Source of the DNA: Solirubrobacter soli DSM 22325
Lineage (GTDB): Bacteria; Actinomycetota; Thermoleophilia; Solirubrobacterales; Solirubrobacteraceae
Direction: 5' to 3'
DNA length: 64,000 nucleotides
Assembly (NCBI RefSeq): GCF_000423665.1
Contig: NZ_KE384069.1
Coordinates: 235,275-299,274, forward strand
Shown here: piece after piece, positions 1 through 10,901 of the stretch
Layout: the number at the start of each line of letters is the position of its first letter
Position numbering within the stretch: the first letter of the stretch is position 1
The notes under the pieces: model-generated
Told to the model about the DNA's origin: nothing
Databases searched by the model: none
The model's input: the letters and a program-made list of their open reading frames with translations, nothing else
Made by a program: the position numbers and the translations under genes

Positions 1-1088
1 CCGCCGAACGCCTGCAGCGACGCGGTCAACGTCACGAGCCCGGCGCCGGTGATGCCGGCGGCGCCCTTGGACGTCAGGACCATCAGCGCGCACAGCGCGA
101 TCTGCTCGCCGATCGACATCGACTGCCCCGCCGCCTGCGTGATGAACAGCGCGCCGAGCGTGAGGTAGATGCACGTGCCGTCGAGGTTGAACGAGTAGCC
201 CGTCGGCAGCACGACGCCCACGGTCTGCTTCGACGCGCCGGCCTTCTGCAGCTTGGCCAGCAGCCGCGGCAGCACGGTCTCCGACGAGGAGGTGCCGACG
301 ATGATCAGCAGCTCGTCCTTCAAGAGCCGCACGAACTTGAAGATGTTGAACCCGCTCCAGCGGGCGACCAGCCCGAGCACGCCGAACACGAACACCGCGC
401 AGGTGCCCCAGAAGGTGACCATCAGCAACGCCAGGTTCGACAGCGCGCCGCCGCCGAACTGCGCGACCGTGTACGCCATGCCGCCGAAGGCGCCCAGCGG
501 CGCGGCCCACATGATCATGCGGATGATCGCGAACAAGATCTTGGAGACGACTTCGAAGACCGCCAGCACCTGCTCGCGCTGGCGCTTCGCCAGCACGGAG
601 ACGCCGGCAGCGACGAAGATCGCGATCACCAGCACGCGCAGGATCTCGTTCTCGACGAACGGCTGCAGGAACGAGGTCGGCAGCAGGTCGTCGGTGATGA
701 ACCCGGTGAATCCGGTCCCCGAGCCGGCGGCCTCGGCGATCTTCTCCTTCGCCGCCTCGGTGCCGGACGCTGTCGCGGCGCCGTTGAAGCCCGCGCCGGG
801 CTGGATCAGGTTGCCCGCGATCAGGCCGATCGCCAGCGCGACGACGGTCGCGCACAGGAAGTAGCCGAGCGCCCGCAGCGCGAGTCCACCCGCGCGGGCC
901 ATGTCGCCCAGCGAGGCGATGCCGATCACGACCGTGACGAAGATCACCGGCGCCGTGACGGTCTTGATGAGTTGCAGGAAGGCGTCCGCGAGCCATTTGG
1001 AATCGGTCGCCGGACCCGGGGCGACCAGGCCGAACACGATGCCCGCGGCGATCGCCACGAGCACCCAGAACCACAGCTGCCGCTTCAT
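1..1088 (-). CDS. dctA: C4-dicarboxylate/Na+ symporter, DctA/GltP family (partial)
   Basis: Reading the reverse strand from the ATG at 1088 gives an open frame that runs off the left edge of the window, so the C-terminal part is missing; about 362 residues are visible. It starts MKRQLWFWVLVAIAAG and is strongly hydrophobic. Family hallmarks are the serine-rich re-entrant loop (GTSSSETVLPRL) followed by PTGYSFNLDGT, the conserved transmembrane 7 signature of dicarboxylate/amino acid:cation symporters. A purine-rich ribosome site lies just upstream of the ATG at about 1096-1104. It is divergent from a CitA/DcuS-type kinase, which fits regulated uptake of succinate, fumarate or malate; glutamate or aspartate transport is the alternative within the same family. 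Confidence 0.93.
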   Translation of the reverse strand, partial: MKRQLWFWVLVAIAAGIVFGLVAPGPATDSKWLADAFLQLIKTVTAPVIFVTVVIGIASLGDMARAGGLALRALGYFLCATVVALAIGLIAGNLIQPGAGFNGAATASGTEAAKEKIAEAAGSGTGFTGFITDDLLPTSFLQPFVENEILRVLVIAIFVAAGVSVLAKRQREQVLAVFEVVSKILFAIIRMIMWAAPLGAFGGMAYTVAQFGGGALSNLALLMVTFWGTCAVFVFGVLGLVARWSGFNIFKFVRLLKDELLIIVGTSSSETVLPRLLAKLQKAGASKQTVGVVLPTGYSFNLDGTCIYLTLGALFITQAAGQSMSIGEQIALCALMVLTSKGAAGITGAGLVTLTASLQAFG

Positions 1089-1150
1089 GGAAGGGTCTCC
1101 TCTCTCCTGCCCGCGGCCTCTTCCGCGAACAGTCGCGACGCTAGGAGCGC

Positions 1151-1204
1151 CGAGACGCCCTGTCTCGGTTGTGGTCGTATTGGTCGAAGACGTCGTTCTG
1201 GTCG
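1151..1204. promoter_or_regulatory. Divergent control region: palindrome plus three TGGTCG direct repeats
   Basis: The 125 bases between the symporter and kinase starts hold a perfect inverted repeat CGAGAC-N5-GTCTCG at 1151-1167. They also hold three direct TGGTCG hexamers at 1172, 1181 and 1199, spaced 9 and 18 bases apart. Regularly spaced repeats between a transporter gene and its sensor are plausible binding sites for the CitB-type regulator encoded at 2731. That role is inference. Confidence 0.4.
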
Positions 1205-1213
1205 CGTGAGAAC

Positions 1214-2734
1214 ATGCGGCGCATGCGGGTGAAAAGCCTCGCCGGGCGCCTGCTGATCCTGCAGCTGACAGTGGTCGCCGTCACGGTCGCCGCGGGCGCG
1301 CTGATCACGGTCCTCGTCGCTCGCGAGCGCACCGAGACCGCCGCGCGCGACCGCAGCCTCACGGTGGCCCGCACCGTCGCCGCGCTGCCCGATCTGCCGC
1401 GGGCGCTCCAGAGCAGCGACCCGACGGCGACACTGCAGCCGCTCGCCGAGCGCGTGCGCAAGGTCGCGCACGTCGACTTCATCACGATCATGCGCCCCGA
1501 CGGCACCCGCTACACCCACCCGAACCCGAAGCTGATCGGCCGCCACTTCGTCGGCACCTACGAGCCGGCGGCGCAGGGCCACACGATCACCGAGACGACC
1601 AAGGGGACCCTGGGCAAGTCCGTGCGCGCCGTCGTGCCGGTCGAGGAGAACGGCCGCGTCGTCGCCCTCGTCGCCGTCGGCGTCCTCACCGACGCGATCG
1701 GCCAGGAGGTCGCCGCGCTCCTGCCCGGCCTGCTGGGCCTCGCGGCGATCATCCTCGCGATCGGCTGCCTGCTCAGCCTGCTGCTCGCCAGGCGCGTCAA
1801 ACGCCAGACGCTCGGCCTGGAGCCACAGGAGATCACGACCCTCTACGCCCACCACGACGCGACCCTGCACGCGCTGCGCGAGGGGGTCGTCGTCTTCGAC
1901 GAGCTCGGCCGCCCCGCGCTCGTCAACGACCACGCGAGACGCCTGCTGGGGGATGAGATCCCGCCGCCCGGGGAACTCAAGGACGACGTGCCGATCATCG
2001 CCGGCGACCGCGTCCTGCTCGCATCCTCCCGCGCCGTCGAGCGCGACGGCCGCCGGGTGGGCACCGTGATGACGCTCAGGGACCGCACCGAGGTCGAGAC
2101 GCTCGCGCGCGAGCTCGGCGCCACCAAGGCGCTCGCCGACGCCCTGCGCGCCCAGACCCACGAGGCCGCCAACCGGCTGCACGTGATCGCCGGCCTCGTC
2201 GAGCTCGGGCGTAGCGAGGAGGCGATCGAGCTGGCGGGCAGCGAGGCCGCCAACGCCCAGGACCTGCTCGGCCGCTTGGGGGAGGGGATCGAGGAGCCGG
2301 TGCTGGTCGCGCTCCTGCTCGGCAAGACCGCGACCGCCCGCGAGCGCGGCGTCACGCTCACCGTCGAGCCCGGGGCGCGCCTGTGCGCCGGGTTCCCGCC
2401 CACCGAGCTGACCACGATCGTCGGCAACCTCGTCGACAACGCCCTGGAGGCGCTCGGCCCTGACCGCGAGGGTCACGTCACCGTCACCCTCGTCGACGAC
2501 GGCGAGAACGCGACGATCGAGGTCCGCGACGACGGCCCGGGCTTTCCGGACGACGCCGACATCTTCGCCGCCGGCGTGACCACGAAGCCGGCCGGACCGG
2601 TGGGGAGAGGCCTCGGCCTGACGCTGGTCAGACGCGCCGTGACCGCGCTGGACGGCACGGTCACCGCGCGCAACGACAACGGCGCCGTGTTCACCGTGAC
2701 GCTGCCGCACGCCGACCAACCGGCTCTCGCATGA
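1214..2734 (+). CDS. Sensor histidine kinase, CitA/DcuS family
   Basis: A membrane sensor kinase of about 506 residues, likely sensing C4-dicarboxylates or citrate. An N-terminal membrane segment is followed by an extracellular PAS-like sensor (about residues 40-165), a second membrane segment (AIILAIGCLLSLLLA), a cytoplasmic PAS-like region and a SpoOB-type phosphoacceptor box, QTHEAANRLHVIAGL, typical of the DcuS/CitA group. The ATP-binding domain shows the N box (GNLVDNALEAL) and glycine boxes (DDGPGF, GRGLGL). The start may be the ATG at 1214 or at 1223; upstream in-frame codons lack a ribosome site. Its ATGA overlaps the response-regulator gene by 4 bases, so the two are translationally coupled. 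Confidence 0.9.
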   Translation: MRRMRVKSLAGRLLILQLTVVAVTVAAGALITVLVARERTETAARDRSLTVARTVAALPDLPRALQSSDPTATLQPLAERVRKVAHVDFITIMRPDGTRYTHPNPKLIGRHFVGTYEPAAQGHTITETTKGTLGKSVRAVVPVEENGRVVALVAVGVLTDAIGQEVAALLPGLLGLAAIILAIGCLLSLLLARRVKRQTLGLEPQEITTLYAHHDATLHALREGVVVFDELGRPALVNDHARRLLGDEIPPPGELKDDVPIIAGDRVLLASSRAVERDGRRVGTVMTLRDRTEVETLARELGATKALADALRAQTHEAANRLHVIAGLVELGRSEEAIELAGSEAANAQDLLGRLGEGIEEPVLVALLLGKTATARERGVTLTVEPGARLCAGFPPTELTTIVGNLVDNALEALGPDREGHVTVTLVDDGENATIEVRDDGPGFPDDADIFAAGVTTKPAGPVGRGLGLTLVRRAVTALDGTVTARNDNGAVFTVTLPHADQPALA

Positions 2735-3405
2735 CCGTCCGGACCCTCATCGTCGACGACGACGCCCGCGTCGCCGACATCCATAAGAGCTACACGGAGC
2801 AGGTGGAGGGGTTCGTCGTCACCGGCGTCGCCAACCGCGGGACCGAGGCACTCAGGCGCGTCCTTGAGGACCAGCCCGACCTCGTGCTGCTCGACATCTA
2901 CCTCCCGGACCTGAGCGGCCTCGAGGTCTGCCGAAGGCTCAGAGCCGCCAACAACCTCGTGGACGTGATCGCGGTCACCGCCGCCCGCGACGTCGACACG
3001 GTCAGGGGCGCGGTCGGCCTCGGCGTCGCCCAGTACCTCGTCAAGCCGTTCACGTTCGCGACCTTCCGCGACAAGCTCGAGCGCTACGCGGCCTACCGCG
3101 CGCTCACGCAGCGCAGCGGCGACGCCGAGCAGCAGGAGATCGACGCGATGCTCTCAGAGCTCCGCACCCCCGGTGCCACGCCGCTTCCCAAGGGCCTGAG
3201 CAAGGAGACGCTGGACCTGGTGGCGCGGGCGCTGAAGGAGGGAGAGACGCAGAGCGCCGTCGAGGTCGCCGATCGCGCCGGCCTGAGCCGCGTCACCGCC
3301 CGCCGCTACCTCGAGCACCTGGTCTCGAGCGACCAGGCCGAGCTCGAGCTCCGCTACGGCGGCAGCGGGCGGCCGGAGCACCGGTACCGCTGGGTCGCCC
3401 GATAG
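2731..3405 (+). CDS. Response regulator, CitB/DcuR family
   Basis: A two-component regulator of 224 residues. The receiver domain (about residues 1-120) has the acidic pocket (VDDDARV), the phosphoacceptor aspartate in LVLLDIYLPDLSG and the conserved lysine in YLVKPF. The C-terminal part carries a helix-turn-helix (GLSRVTARRYLEHLV) and ends in RPEHRYRW, as in CitB/DcuR/MalR proteins. Coupled to the kinase upstream, it probably activates the divergent dicarboxylate symporter gene. Confidence 0.9.
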   Translation: MTVRTLIVDDDARVADIHKSYTEQVEGFVVTGVANRGTEALRRVLEDQPDLVLLDIYLPDLSGLEVCRRLRAANNLVDVIAVTAARDVDTVRGAVGLGVAQYLVKPFTFATFRDKLERYAAYRALTQRSGDAEQQEIDAMLSELRTPGATPLPKGLSKETLDLVARALKEGETQSAVEVADRAGLSRVTARRYLEHLVSSDQAELELRYGGSGRPEHRYRWVAR

Positions 3406-3416
3406 CCTCAATCGTC

Positions 3417-4382
3417 GTGCCCTTCCATCCCGCGTACCTGATCCACGGCGACGACCACGGCCGCATCGCGGAGCGCCGCGCGAGCCTGCGCGCCAAGGCC
3501 GAGTCCGAAGCCGGAACGGCCGGGGTGGAGGTCTACGAGGGCGATCAGTGCACGCCCGACGCCATCGCTGGCGCGCTGAGCGCGATGACGTTCGCGATGG
3601 GCCGCCGGTTCGTGATCGCCGACGGCGTCGAGCGCTGGAAGGAGTCCGAGGTCGAGCCGGTCGCGAGCGCCCTCAAGAGCGCCGACCCCGAGACGCTGAC
3701 CGTGGCGTTCTTCGCCCGCGAGGAGGGCCGGTACAAGGCGCCCAACAAGCTCCACGACGCGGTGACGAAGGCGGGCGGCAAGGTCGCGGCCGAGATGAAC
3801 GTCAAGGGCAAGGAGCTGCCGGCGTGGGTGATCGACCACGCCAAGACCGAGGGCCTCAAGCTCGACCGCAACGCCGCCCGCGCGCTGATCGCCCAGGTGG
3901 GTGACCGCCAGCAGCGCCTCACCCGCGAGCTGGAGAAGCTCGCGCTCGAGCACGGCAAGGGCGCGTCGATCACCGCCGACGACATCGAGGAGTCGTGCGC
4001 GACGTCCGCCGAGCGCAAGGTGTGGACACTGGCCGACGCGCTGGTCGACGGCGACCGCAAGACCGCGCTCGCGACGCTGCTCGAATTGCGCCAACAAGGC
4101 GAGCGCATCACCGGCCTCACCTACCGGATGGCCGGCAAGCTGCGCGAGGCCGCGATGGTCGCCGATGCTCTGGCCGCCGGTCAATCGAAGGCCCAGGCCA
4201 AGAAACTGCTCAAGGGCGCGCCGTGGGCGGCCGATCGGACGATCGCGGCGATCGAGAAACGTGACGCGGAGGCACTCAGGCGCGCGGTGGCGGCGATCGC
4301 CGACCTCGAGGTCGAGACCCGCGGCGGCGAGCTCAGCGAGGACACCGAGGCGGTTCGGGCGGTACTGATAGCGACCCGTTAG
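3417..4382 (+). CDS. holA: DNA polymerase III delta subunit
   Basis: A 321-residue HolA-type protein, the clamp-loader subunit that opens the beta sliding clamp during replication. It starts at GTG with MPFHPAYLIHGDD, matching the usual 'xxYLxxGDD' opening. An N-terminal AAA-like domain without a Walker A motif is followed by a helical middle region (LTRELEKLALEHG) and a C-terminal collar domain. Position near a reverse-strand rpsT is common for holA in bacteria. Length is close to the family norm. Confidence 0.85.
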   Translation: MPFHPAYLIHGDDHGRIAERRASLRAKAESEAGTAGVEVYEGDQCTPDAIAGALSAMTFAMGRRFVIADGVERWKESEVEPVASALKSADPETLTVAFFAREEGRYKAPNKLHDAVTKAGGKVAAEMNVKGKELPAWVIDHAKTEGLKLDRNAARALIAQVGDRQQRLTRELEKLALEHGKGASITADDIEESCATSAERKVWTLADALVDGDRKTALATLLELRQQGERITGLTYRMAGKLREAAMVADALAAGQSKAQAKKLLKGAPWAADRTIAAIEKRDAEALRRAVAAIADLEVETRGGELSEDTEAVRAVLIATR

Positions 4383-4409
4383 CGGCGGTTTTGAGAGGAT
4401 CCCGCCTCC

Positions 4410-6338
4410 ATGTCGCTCGAGAACCCCGATCCTCCGCTCGTCTCGCCGTTCCCGCCGATCGCGGACTACGGCTTCCTGTCGGACTGCGAGACGTGCGCGC
4501 TCGTCGCTCCGAGCGGCGCCATCGAATGGATGTGCCTGCCGCGTTATGACGGCCCGAGCGTGTTCGGCGCGCTCCTGGACCGCGACGCAGGCACGTTCAG
4601 GCTCGGCCCCGCGGACACGATGGTCCCCGCCGCCCGCCGCTACCTGCCCGGCACGATGATCCTCGAGACCTCGTGGGGCACCGACCGCGGGTGGGTGATC
4701 GTCCGCGACGTCCTGCTCGTCGGCCCCTGGCACGACACCGAGGAGCGTTCGACGACCCACCGCCGCGCGCCCACGGACTACGACGCCGACCACGTCCTCC
4801 TGCGCACCGTGCGCTGCGTCAACGGCAGCGTCGAGGTCCAGCTCGAGTGCGACCCGATCTTCGACTACGGCCGCCGCTACGCGCACTGGGAGTACGTCGG
4901 CGACGGCTACGGCGAGGCGGTCGCGACGGCGGACGGCTGGCCGACCAAGCTGACGCTGACGACCGACCTGCGCGTGGGCTTCGAGGGCTCCCGTGTGCGC
5001 GCGCTGACGACGCTGCACGACGGCGACACGGCGTTCGTCGCGCTCGCCTTCTCCGAGCATCCCGGCCCGAAGACCTACGAGCAGGCCTACGACCGCCTGG
5101 TCAGGACCGCCGACTACTGGCACCAGTGGCTCGCCCACGGCACGTTCCCGGACCACCCGTGGCGCCAGTACCTGCAGCGCTCCGCGCTCACGCTGAAGGG
5201 CCTGACCTACTCGCCGACCGGCGCCATGATCGCGGCCGCCACGACCTCGCTGCCGGAGACCCCGGGCGGCGAGCGCAACTGGGACTACCGGTACTCCTGG
5301 GTCCGCGACTCGACCTTCATGCTCTGGGGCCTGCACTCGCTCGGCTTCGAGTGGGAGGCCAATGACTACTTCTACTTCATGCAGGAGGTCGCGCAGTCCG
5401 ACGACCTCCAGGTGATGTACGGCATCCAGGGTGAGCGGGAGCTGATCGAGGACACGCTCGACCACCTCTCCGGCTACGACAACGCCCGCCCCGTCCGCAT
5501 CGGCAACGGCGCCTACAACCAGCGCCAGCACGACGTGTGGGGCACGATGCTGGACTCGATCTTCCTGCACGCCAAGTCCCGCGACCACCTGCCGGAGCGC
5601 CGCTGGCCGCTGATCGAGCGCCTGGTCGAGGCCGCGATCGAGAACTGGAAGCTGCCCGACCGCGGCATCTGGGAGGTCCGGGGCGAGGACAAGCACTTCG
5701 TGTCCTCGAAGGTCATGTGCTGGGTCGCCTGCGACCGCGGCGCCCGCCTGGCGCGGCTCCGCGAGGCGCGCGAGCACGCCGAGCGCTGGCAGGCGCACGC
5801 GGACGAGATCAAGGCCGACATCATCGAGCACGGCTGCAAGAACGGCGTCTTCACCCAGCACTACGAGACCGAGTCGCTGGACGCGAGCGCGCTGCTGATC
5901 CCGCTCACCCGGTTCCTTCCCGCCAACGACGAGCGCGTCCGCAAGACGGTGCTCGCGATCGCCGACAACCTGACGGTCGACGGGCTGGTGCTGCGCTACA
6001 AGGTCGAGGAGACCGACGACGGCCTCCAGGGCGAGGAGGGGACGTTCACGATCTGTTCGTTCTGGCTCGTCAGCGCACTGAGCGAGATCGGCGAGCACTC
6101 ACTCGCCCGCGACCTCTGCCAGAAGCTGCTCGGCTACGCCTCGTCGCTGCACCTGTACGCCGAGGAGATCGACCCGCGCAGCGGCCGCCACCTCGGCAAC
6201 TTCCCGCAGGCGTTCACGCACCTGGCGCTGATCAACGCCGTGATGCACGTGATCCGCGCCGACGAGAAGATCGCCAAGGGCATTCAGCCGCTCTCGGCGC
6301 AGGACCCCACCACCGACATTCTTCCCGACCCGATCTAG
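4410..6338 (+). CDS. Glycoside hydrolase family 15, probable trehalase/glucoamylase
   Basis: A cytoplasmic 642-residue hydrolase with no signal peptide. The N-terminal beta-sandwich opens with PPIADYGFLSDCETCALV, then the six-hairpin catalytic barrel follows. Family 15 signatures are NWDYRYSWVRDSTF (substrate site) and EEGTFTICSFWLV, which carries the catalytic base glutamate region. Length and motifs resemble the actinobacterial GH15 trehalases (Mycobacterium type), which split trehalose to glucose. Glucoamylase activity on alpha-glucans is the alternative. The start ATG is preceded by a GAGAGGA ribosome site 11 bases upstream. Single-gene unit ended by a hairpin shared with rpsT. Confidence 0.85.
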   Translation: MSLENPDPPLVSPFPPIADYGFLSDCETCALVAPSGAIEWMCLPRYDGPSVFGALLDRDAGTFRLGPADTMVPAARRYLPGTMILETSWGTDRGWVIVRDVLLVGPWHDTEERSTTHRRAPTDYDADHVLLRTVRCVNGSVEVQLECDPIFDYGRRYAHWEYVGDGYGEAVATADGWPTKLTLTTDLRVGFEGSRVRALTTLHDGDTAFVALAFSEHPGPKTYEQAYDRLVRTADYWHQWLAHGTFPDHPWRQYLQRSALTLKGLTYSPTGAMIAAATTSLPETPGGERNWDYRYSWVRDSTFMLWGLHSLGFEWEANDYFYFMQEVAQSDDLQVMYGIQGERELIEDTLDHLSGYDNARPVRIGNGAYNQRQHDVWGTMLDSIFLHAKSRDHLPERRWPLIERLVEAAIENWKLPDRGIWEVRGEDKHFVSSKVMCWVACDRGARLARLREAREHAERWQAHADEIKADIIEHGCKNGVFTQHYETESLDASALLIPLTRFLPANDERVRKTVLAIADNLTVDGLVLRYKVEETDDGLQGEEGTFTICSFWLVSALSEIGEHSLARDLCQKLLGYASSLHLYAEEIDPRSGRHLGNFPQAFTHLALINAVMHVIRADEKIAKGIQPLSAQDPTTDILPDPI

Positions 6339-6343
6339 GCAAC

Positions 6344-6373
6344 AAAAAAGGCCGGCGTCGCGAGACGCCGGCC
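6344..6373 (-). terminator. Intrinsic terminator of rpsT, also between convergent genes
   Basis: A perfect 10-bp stem GGCCGGCGTC/GACGCCGGCC with loop GCGA spans 6350-6373. On the reverse strand it is followed by a run of six T (the A run at 6344-6349), the classic terminator layout for rpsT. On the forward strand the tail is poor in T, so it may only partly stop transcription of the GH15 gene. Confidence 0.85.
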
Positions 6374-6389
6374 TTGGAAGTGGGGCTTG

Positions 6390-6659
6390 CTAAGCGACCG
6401 GGACGCCGCGGCGGATGCGCTCCGCGCGGGACTTCTTGCGCGCGCCGGTGTTGGCGTGCAGGGCGCCGCGCTTGACGGCCTTGTCGATCAGCGACACGAG
6501 CTTGCGGTGTTCGGACGTGATCTGCTCGTCATCGCCTGCGGTCACGGCGGTCTCGAGGCGCCGGAAGTACGTCTTGATCTGCGACGTGTAGTGGCGGTTC
6601 TCGAAGCGCTCGCGCTGCGAGCGGTTGTTCCGCTTGATCTGTGACTTGATGTTGGCCAT
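6390..6659 (-). CDS. rpsT: 30S ribosomal protein S20
   Basis: An 89-residue basic protein starting MANIKSQIKRNNRSQRERFE, with the typical S20 middle (YFRRLETAV) and tail (KRGALHANTGARKKSR). It binds the 5' domain of 16S rRNA early in small-subunit assembly. Monocistronic, with its own terminator at 6344-6373. The gene is divergent from murJ with only 51 bases between the start codons. Confidence 0.97.
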   Translation of the reverse strand: MANIKSQIKRNNRSQRERFENRHYTSQIKTYFRRLETAVTAGDDEQITSEHRKLVSLIDKAVKRGALHANTGARKKSRAERIRRGVPVA

Positions 6660-6710
6660 GGTGAAGAGATCGCGGTCAGTCCGCGACGGCGGCGTACTAT
6701 AGCGCGCCGT

Positions 6711-8309
6711 TTGGCCACACAGGACGCCGCACCTCGCCGCCGCACGGCGGTCAACACCCTGATCTTCTCGCTCGGAACGGGCCTGTCGCGCGTGGCCGGT
6801 CTGATCCGCGAGGTGGTCGCCGCATCGTATTTCGGTACGAGCGGCGCCGCGTCCGCGTTCACGCTGGCGTTCCAGATCCCGAACCTGATCCGCGCGCTGG
6901 TCGCCGATGCCGCGCTCTCGAGCGCGTTCGTGCCCGTCTTCAGCGAGCTGCTGGAACAGAAGAAGAAGCGCGAGGCCTACCTGCTGGCGTCGGCGCTGGC
7001 CGGGCTGCTGCTCGTCGTTTTGACGATCATCACGCTCGTCTTCATCCTGCTCGCGCCGGCGATCATCCCGCTGTTCACGGGTGACGAGTTCACGCCGGCG
7101 CTCGACGACCTCGCGGTGGGCCTGAGCCAGGTCCTGTTCCCGATCGTGATCCTGCTCGGCCTCACCGGCCTGGCGGTCGGGGTGCTCAACGTCCACGACC
7201 ACTTCACGATCCCCGCGATCGCCCCGCTGGTCTGGAACATCGTGATCATCGCGGGGCTCGTCGGGCTCGCGCCGCTGTTCGAGGGCGACGACAAGCTCTA
7301 CGCCTACGCGATCGGGGTCGTGGCGGGCACGCTGGTGCAGCTGCTGATGATGCTTCCGGCGCTGCGCCGGATCGGGTTCCCGGTCTTCCGCATCAGGCTG
7401 CCCAAGCGCGGCGACGAGCGGGTCAAGCGGGTCCTGATCCTGATGATCCCGGTCTCGGTCGGCCTTGGGCTGATCAACATCGACCTGCTGATCAACAGCA
7501 CGATCGGGTTCATGGTCTCCGAGGCCGTCCCGCGGGCGATCGAGACGGCGTTCCGGATCTACATGCTCCCGCAGGGCATGTTCAGCGTCGCGGTCGCGAC
7601 CGTGCTCTTCCCGCAGCTCGCCCGGCTGGCCACGCGCAAGGACTACCGCGGGATGCAGGCGACGATCGGCGTGGGGCTGCGCCAGATCGCGCTGCTGCTC
7701 ATCCCGTCCGCCGCGGCGATGCTCGTGCTCGCGGAGCCGATGGTCCGGCTCGTCTTCCAGCGCGGCGAGTTCGACGCCGAGTCGACCAAGCTGACCGCCG
7801 AGGCGCTGTTCTGGTTCAGCTTCAGCCTCCCGTTCAGCGGCTTCCTGCTGATGCTCACGCGGTCGTTCTTCAGCCTGCAGCGCCCGTGGGTCCCGACCAC
7901 GCTGGCGTTGGGCTCGCTCGTGGTCAACGCGATCGTCTCGTTCGCCCTGCACGGGCCGTTCGGGATCGCGGGCATCGTGCTCGGCACCGTCGTCTCCAAC
8001 GCCGTGCTGGTGATCGCCGAGTGGTGGTACCTGCGCAAGGCGCTGGACGGCTTCGAGACGGCGCGCACGCTGCGGGCGATCGCCCAGATGCTCCTCGCCG
8101 CGGCGCTGTTGGGCGGCGTCACTTACGGCGTGTGGTGGGCGATCGACAGCGCCCTCGGGCGCTCGCTCGGAGCGCAGATCCTGAGCGTCGGGACGGCGCT
8201 GGCGGCCGGAGCGGCGGTCTACGCGGCGGCGGTCCTGGGGATGCGGATTCCCGAGGCGAAGCAGATCCTTGACCTTTTCGCTGGAAGACTCAAGCGAGCG
8301 AAGCGGTGA
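6711..8309 (+). CDS. murJ: Lipid II flippase MurJ
   Basis: A 532-residue integral membrane protein of the MOP superfamily, full length with about 14 predicted membrane helices. It moves the peptidoglycan precursor lipid II across the membrane. It opens NTLIFSLGTGLSRVAGLIRE, the family signature, followed by the AFQIPNLIRALVADAALSSAFVP region in TM2. The start is TTG; no better in-frame codon precedes the signature. No extra kinase-like domain as in mycobacterial MviN is present. The next gene, lepA, follows after 54 bases on the same strand. Confidence 0.94.
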   Translation: MATQDAAPRRRTAVNTLIFSLGTGLSRVAGLIREVVAASYFGTSGAASAFTLAFQIPNLIRALVADAALSSAFVPVFSELLEQKKKREAYLLASALAGLLLVVLTIITLVFILLAPAIIPLFTGDEFTPALDDLAVGLSQVLFPIVILLGLTGLAVGVLNVHDHFTIPAIAPLVWNIVIIAGLVGLAPLFEGDDKLYAYAIGVVAGTLVQLLMMLPALRRIGFPVFRIRLPKRGDERVKRVLILMIPVSVGLGLINIDLLINSTIGFMVSEAVPRAIETAFRIYMLPQGMFSVAVATVLFPQLARLATRKDYRGMQATIGVGLRQIALLLIPSAAAMLVLAEPMVRLVFQRGEFDAESTKLTAEALFWFSFSLPFSGFLLMLTRSFFSLQRPWVPTTLALGSLVVNAIVSFALHGPFGIAGIVLGTVVSNAVLVIAEWWYLRKALDGFETARTLRAIAQMLLAAALLGGVTYGVWWAIDSALGRSLGAQILSVGTALAAGAAVYAAAVLGMRIPEAKQILDLFAGRLKRAKR

Positions 8310-8363
8310 TGAGTTCGCGAGCTTTGCTCCGCGACGAGGCAGGGCTCGTAACCTAAGAGTGCT

Positions 8364-10161
<1,798 letters not shown>

Positions 10162-10172
<11 letters not shown>

Positions 10173-10560
10173 GTACCTGGTCGGCCGCGAGAAGATCCGG
10201 GAGTACGCGAACGCGATCGGCGAGTTCGCGCCGATCTGCCACGACGTCGAGGCCGCGCGGGCCGCGGGGTACGCCGACGTCGTCGCGCCCCCGATGTTCG
10301 CCGCGGTCTACAAGTGGCGGGCGATGGGGCCGGCGGTGCTCGACCCGGAGGTCGGCATCGACTTCACGCGGTTGGTGCATGGCGCCCAGGAGTTCACCTG
10401 GGGCGAGCCCGTGGTCGCCGGCGACGAGATCACGACCGAGGCCGCGTTCGTCTCCGAGGCCAAGCGCGCCGACATCACCGTCTACACGTTCAGCTCGCGC
10501 TCGACCAACCAGCGCGGCGAACTCGTCTGCGAGGGGACATGGACGAACTTCGTGAGGTGA
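10162..10560 (+). CDS. FAS1-like/MaoC dehydratase N-terminal-type subunit (HadA/HadC-like)
   Basis: A 132-residue single hot-dog domain protein (YLVGREKIREYANAIGE at the start, APPMFAAVYKW in the middle). Such proteins pair with a second hot-dog subunit to form an (R)-3-hydroxyacyl-ACP or -CoA dehydratase, as in mycobacterial HadA/HadC with HadB. The canonical hydratase motif is absent here and present in the next gene, so this is the non-catalytic, substrate-binding partner. It overlaps lepA by 11 bases and the next gene by 4, so all three are probably co-translated. Confidence 0.8.
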
Positions 10561-10898
10561 CCGTCACACCCGACCGGTACGTCACGTACCGCTACGCGGG
10601 CGCTTCGGGCGACTTCAATCCGATCCATCTCGACGACGAGTTCGCGCGCTCGGTCGAGCTGCCGGGCAAGATCCTCCACGGGCTGTGGACGATGGCGCAG
10701 GTCGCCCGCGTCCACGGCGAGGCGGCGGGCGATCCGCTGGCGCTGAAGTCGCTCTCCGTACAGTTCCGCGGTCTCGGCGTGCCGGAGAAGGACATCACGA
10801 TCACGTCCAAACCGCGCGGTGACGGGGAATTCGACACCGAAGCGGTTCAGGACGGCAACAAGCTCGTCCGCCGCGGTCGGGCAGTTCTTAAACTCTGA
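10557..10898 (+). CDS. MaoC-type (R)-specific enoyl hydratase/dehydratase (HadB-like)
   Basis: A 113-residue hot-dog protein with the hydratase-2 motif YAGASGDFNPIHLDDEF, which includes the catalytic Asp and His. With the preceding subunit it should form a heterodimeric hydroxyacyl dehydratase for fatty-acid elongation or a related acyl chain. The start chosen is the GTG at 10557, whose GTGA overlaps the previous stop. An ATG at 10539 with a GAGGGG sequence close upstream is the alternative. Confidence 0.83.
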   Translation: MTVTPDRYVTYRYAGASGDFNPIHLDDEFARSVELPGKILHGLWTMAQVARVHGEAAGDPLALKSLSVQFRGLGVPEKDITITSKPRGDGEFDTEAVQDGNKLVRRGRAVLKL

Positions 10899-10901
10899 GT
10901 C

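Noticed and set aside
3408..6098. Very long open frame on the reverse strand across holA and the GH15 gene
   Set aside because: Its translation is Arg/Ala/Val/Asp-rich with no family features, and it lies opposite two well-supported genes; high GC keeps antisense frames open.
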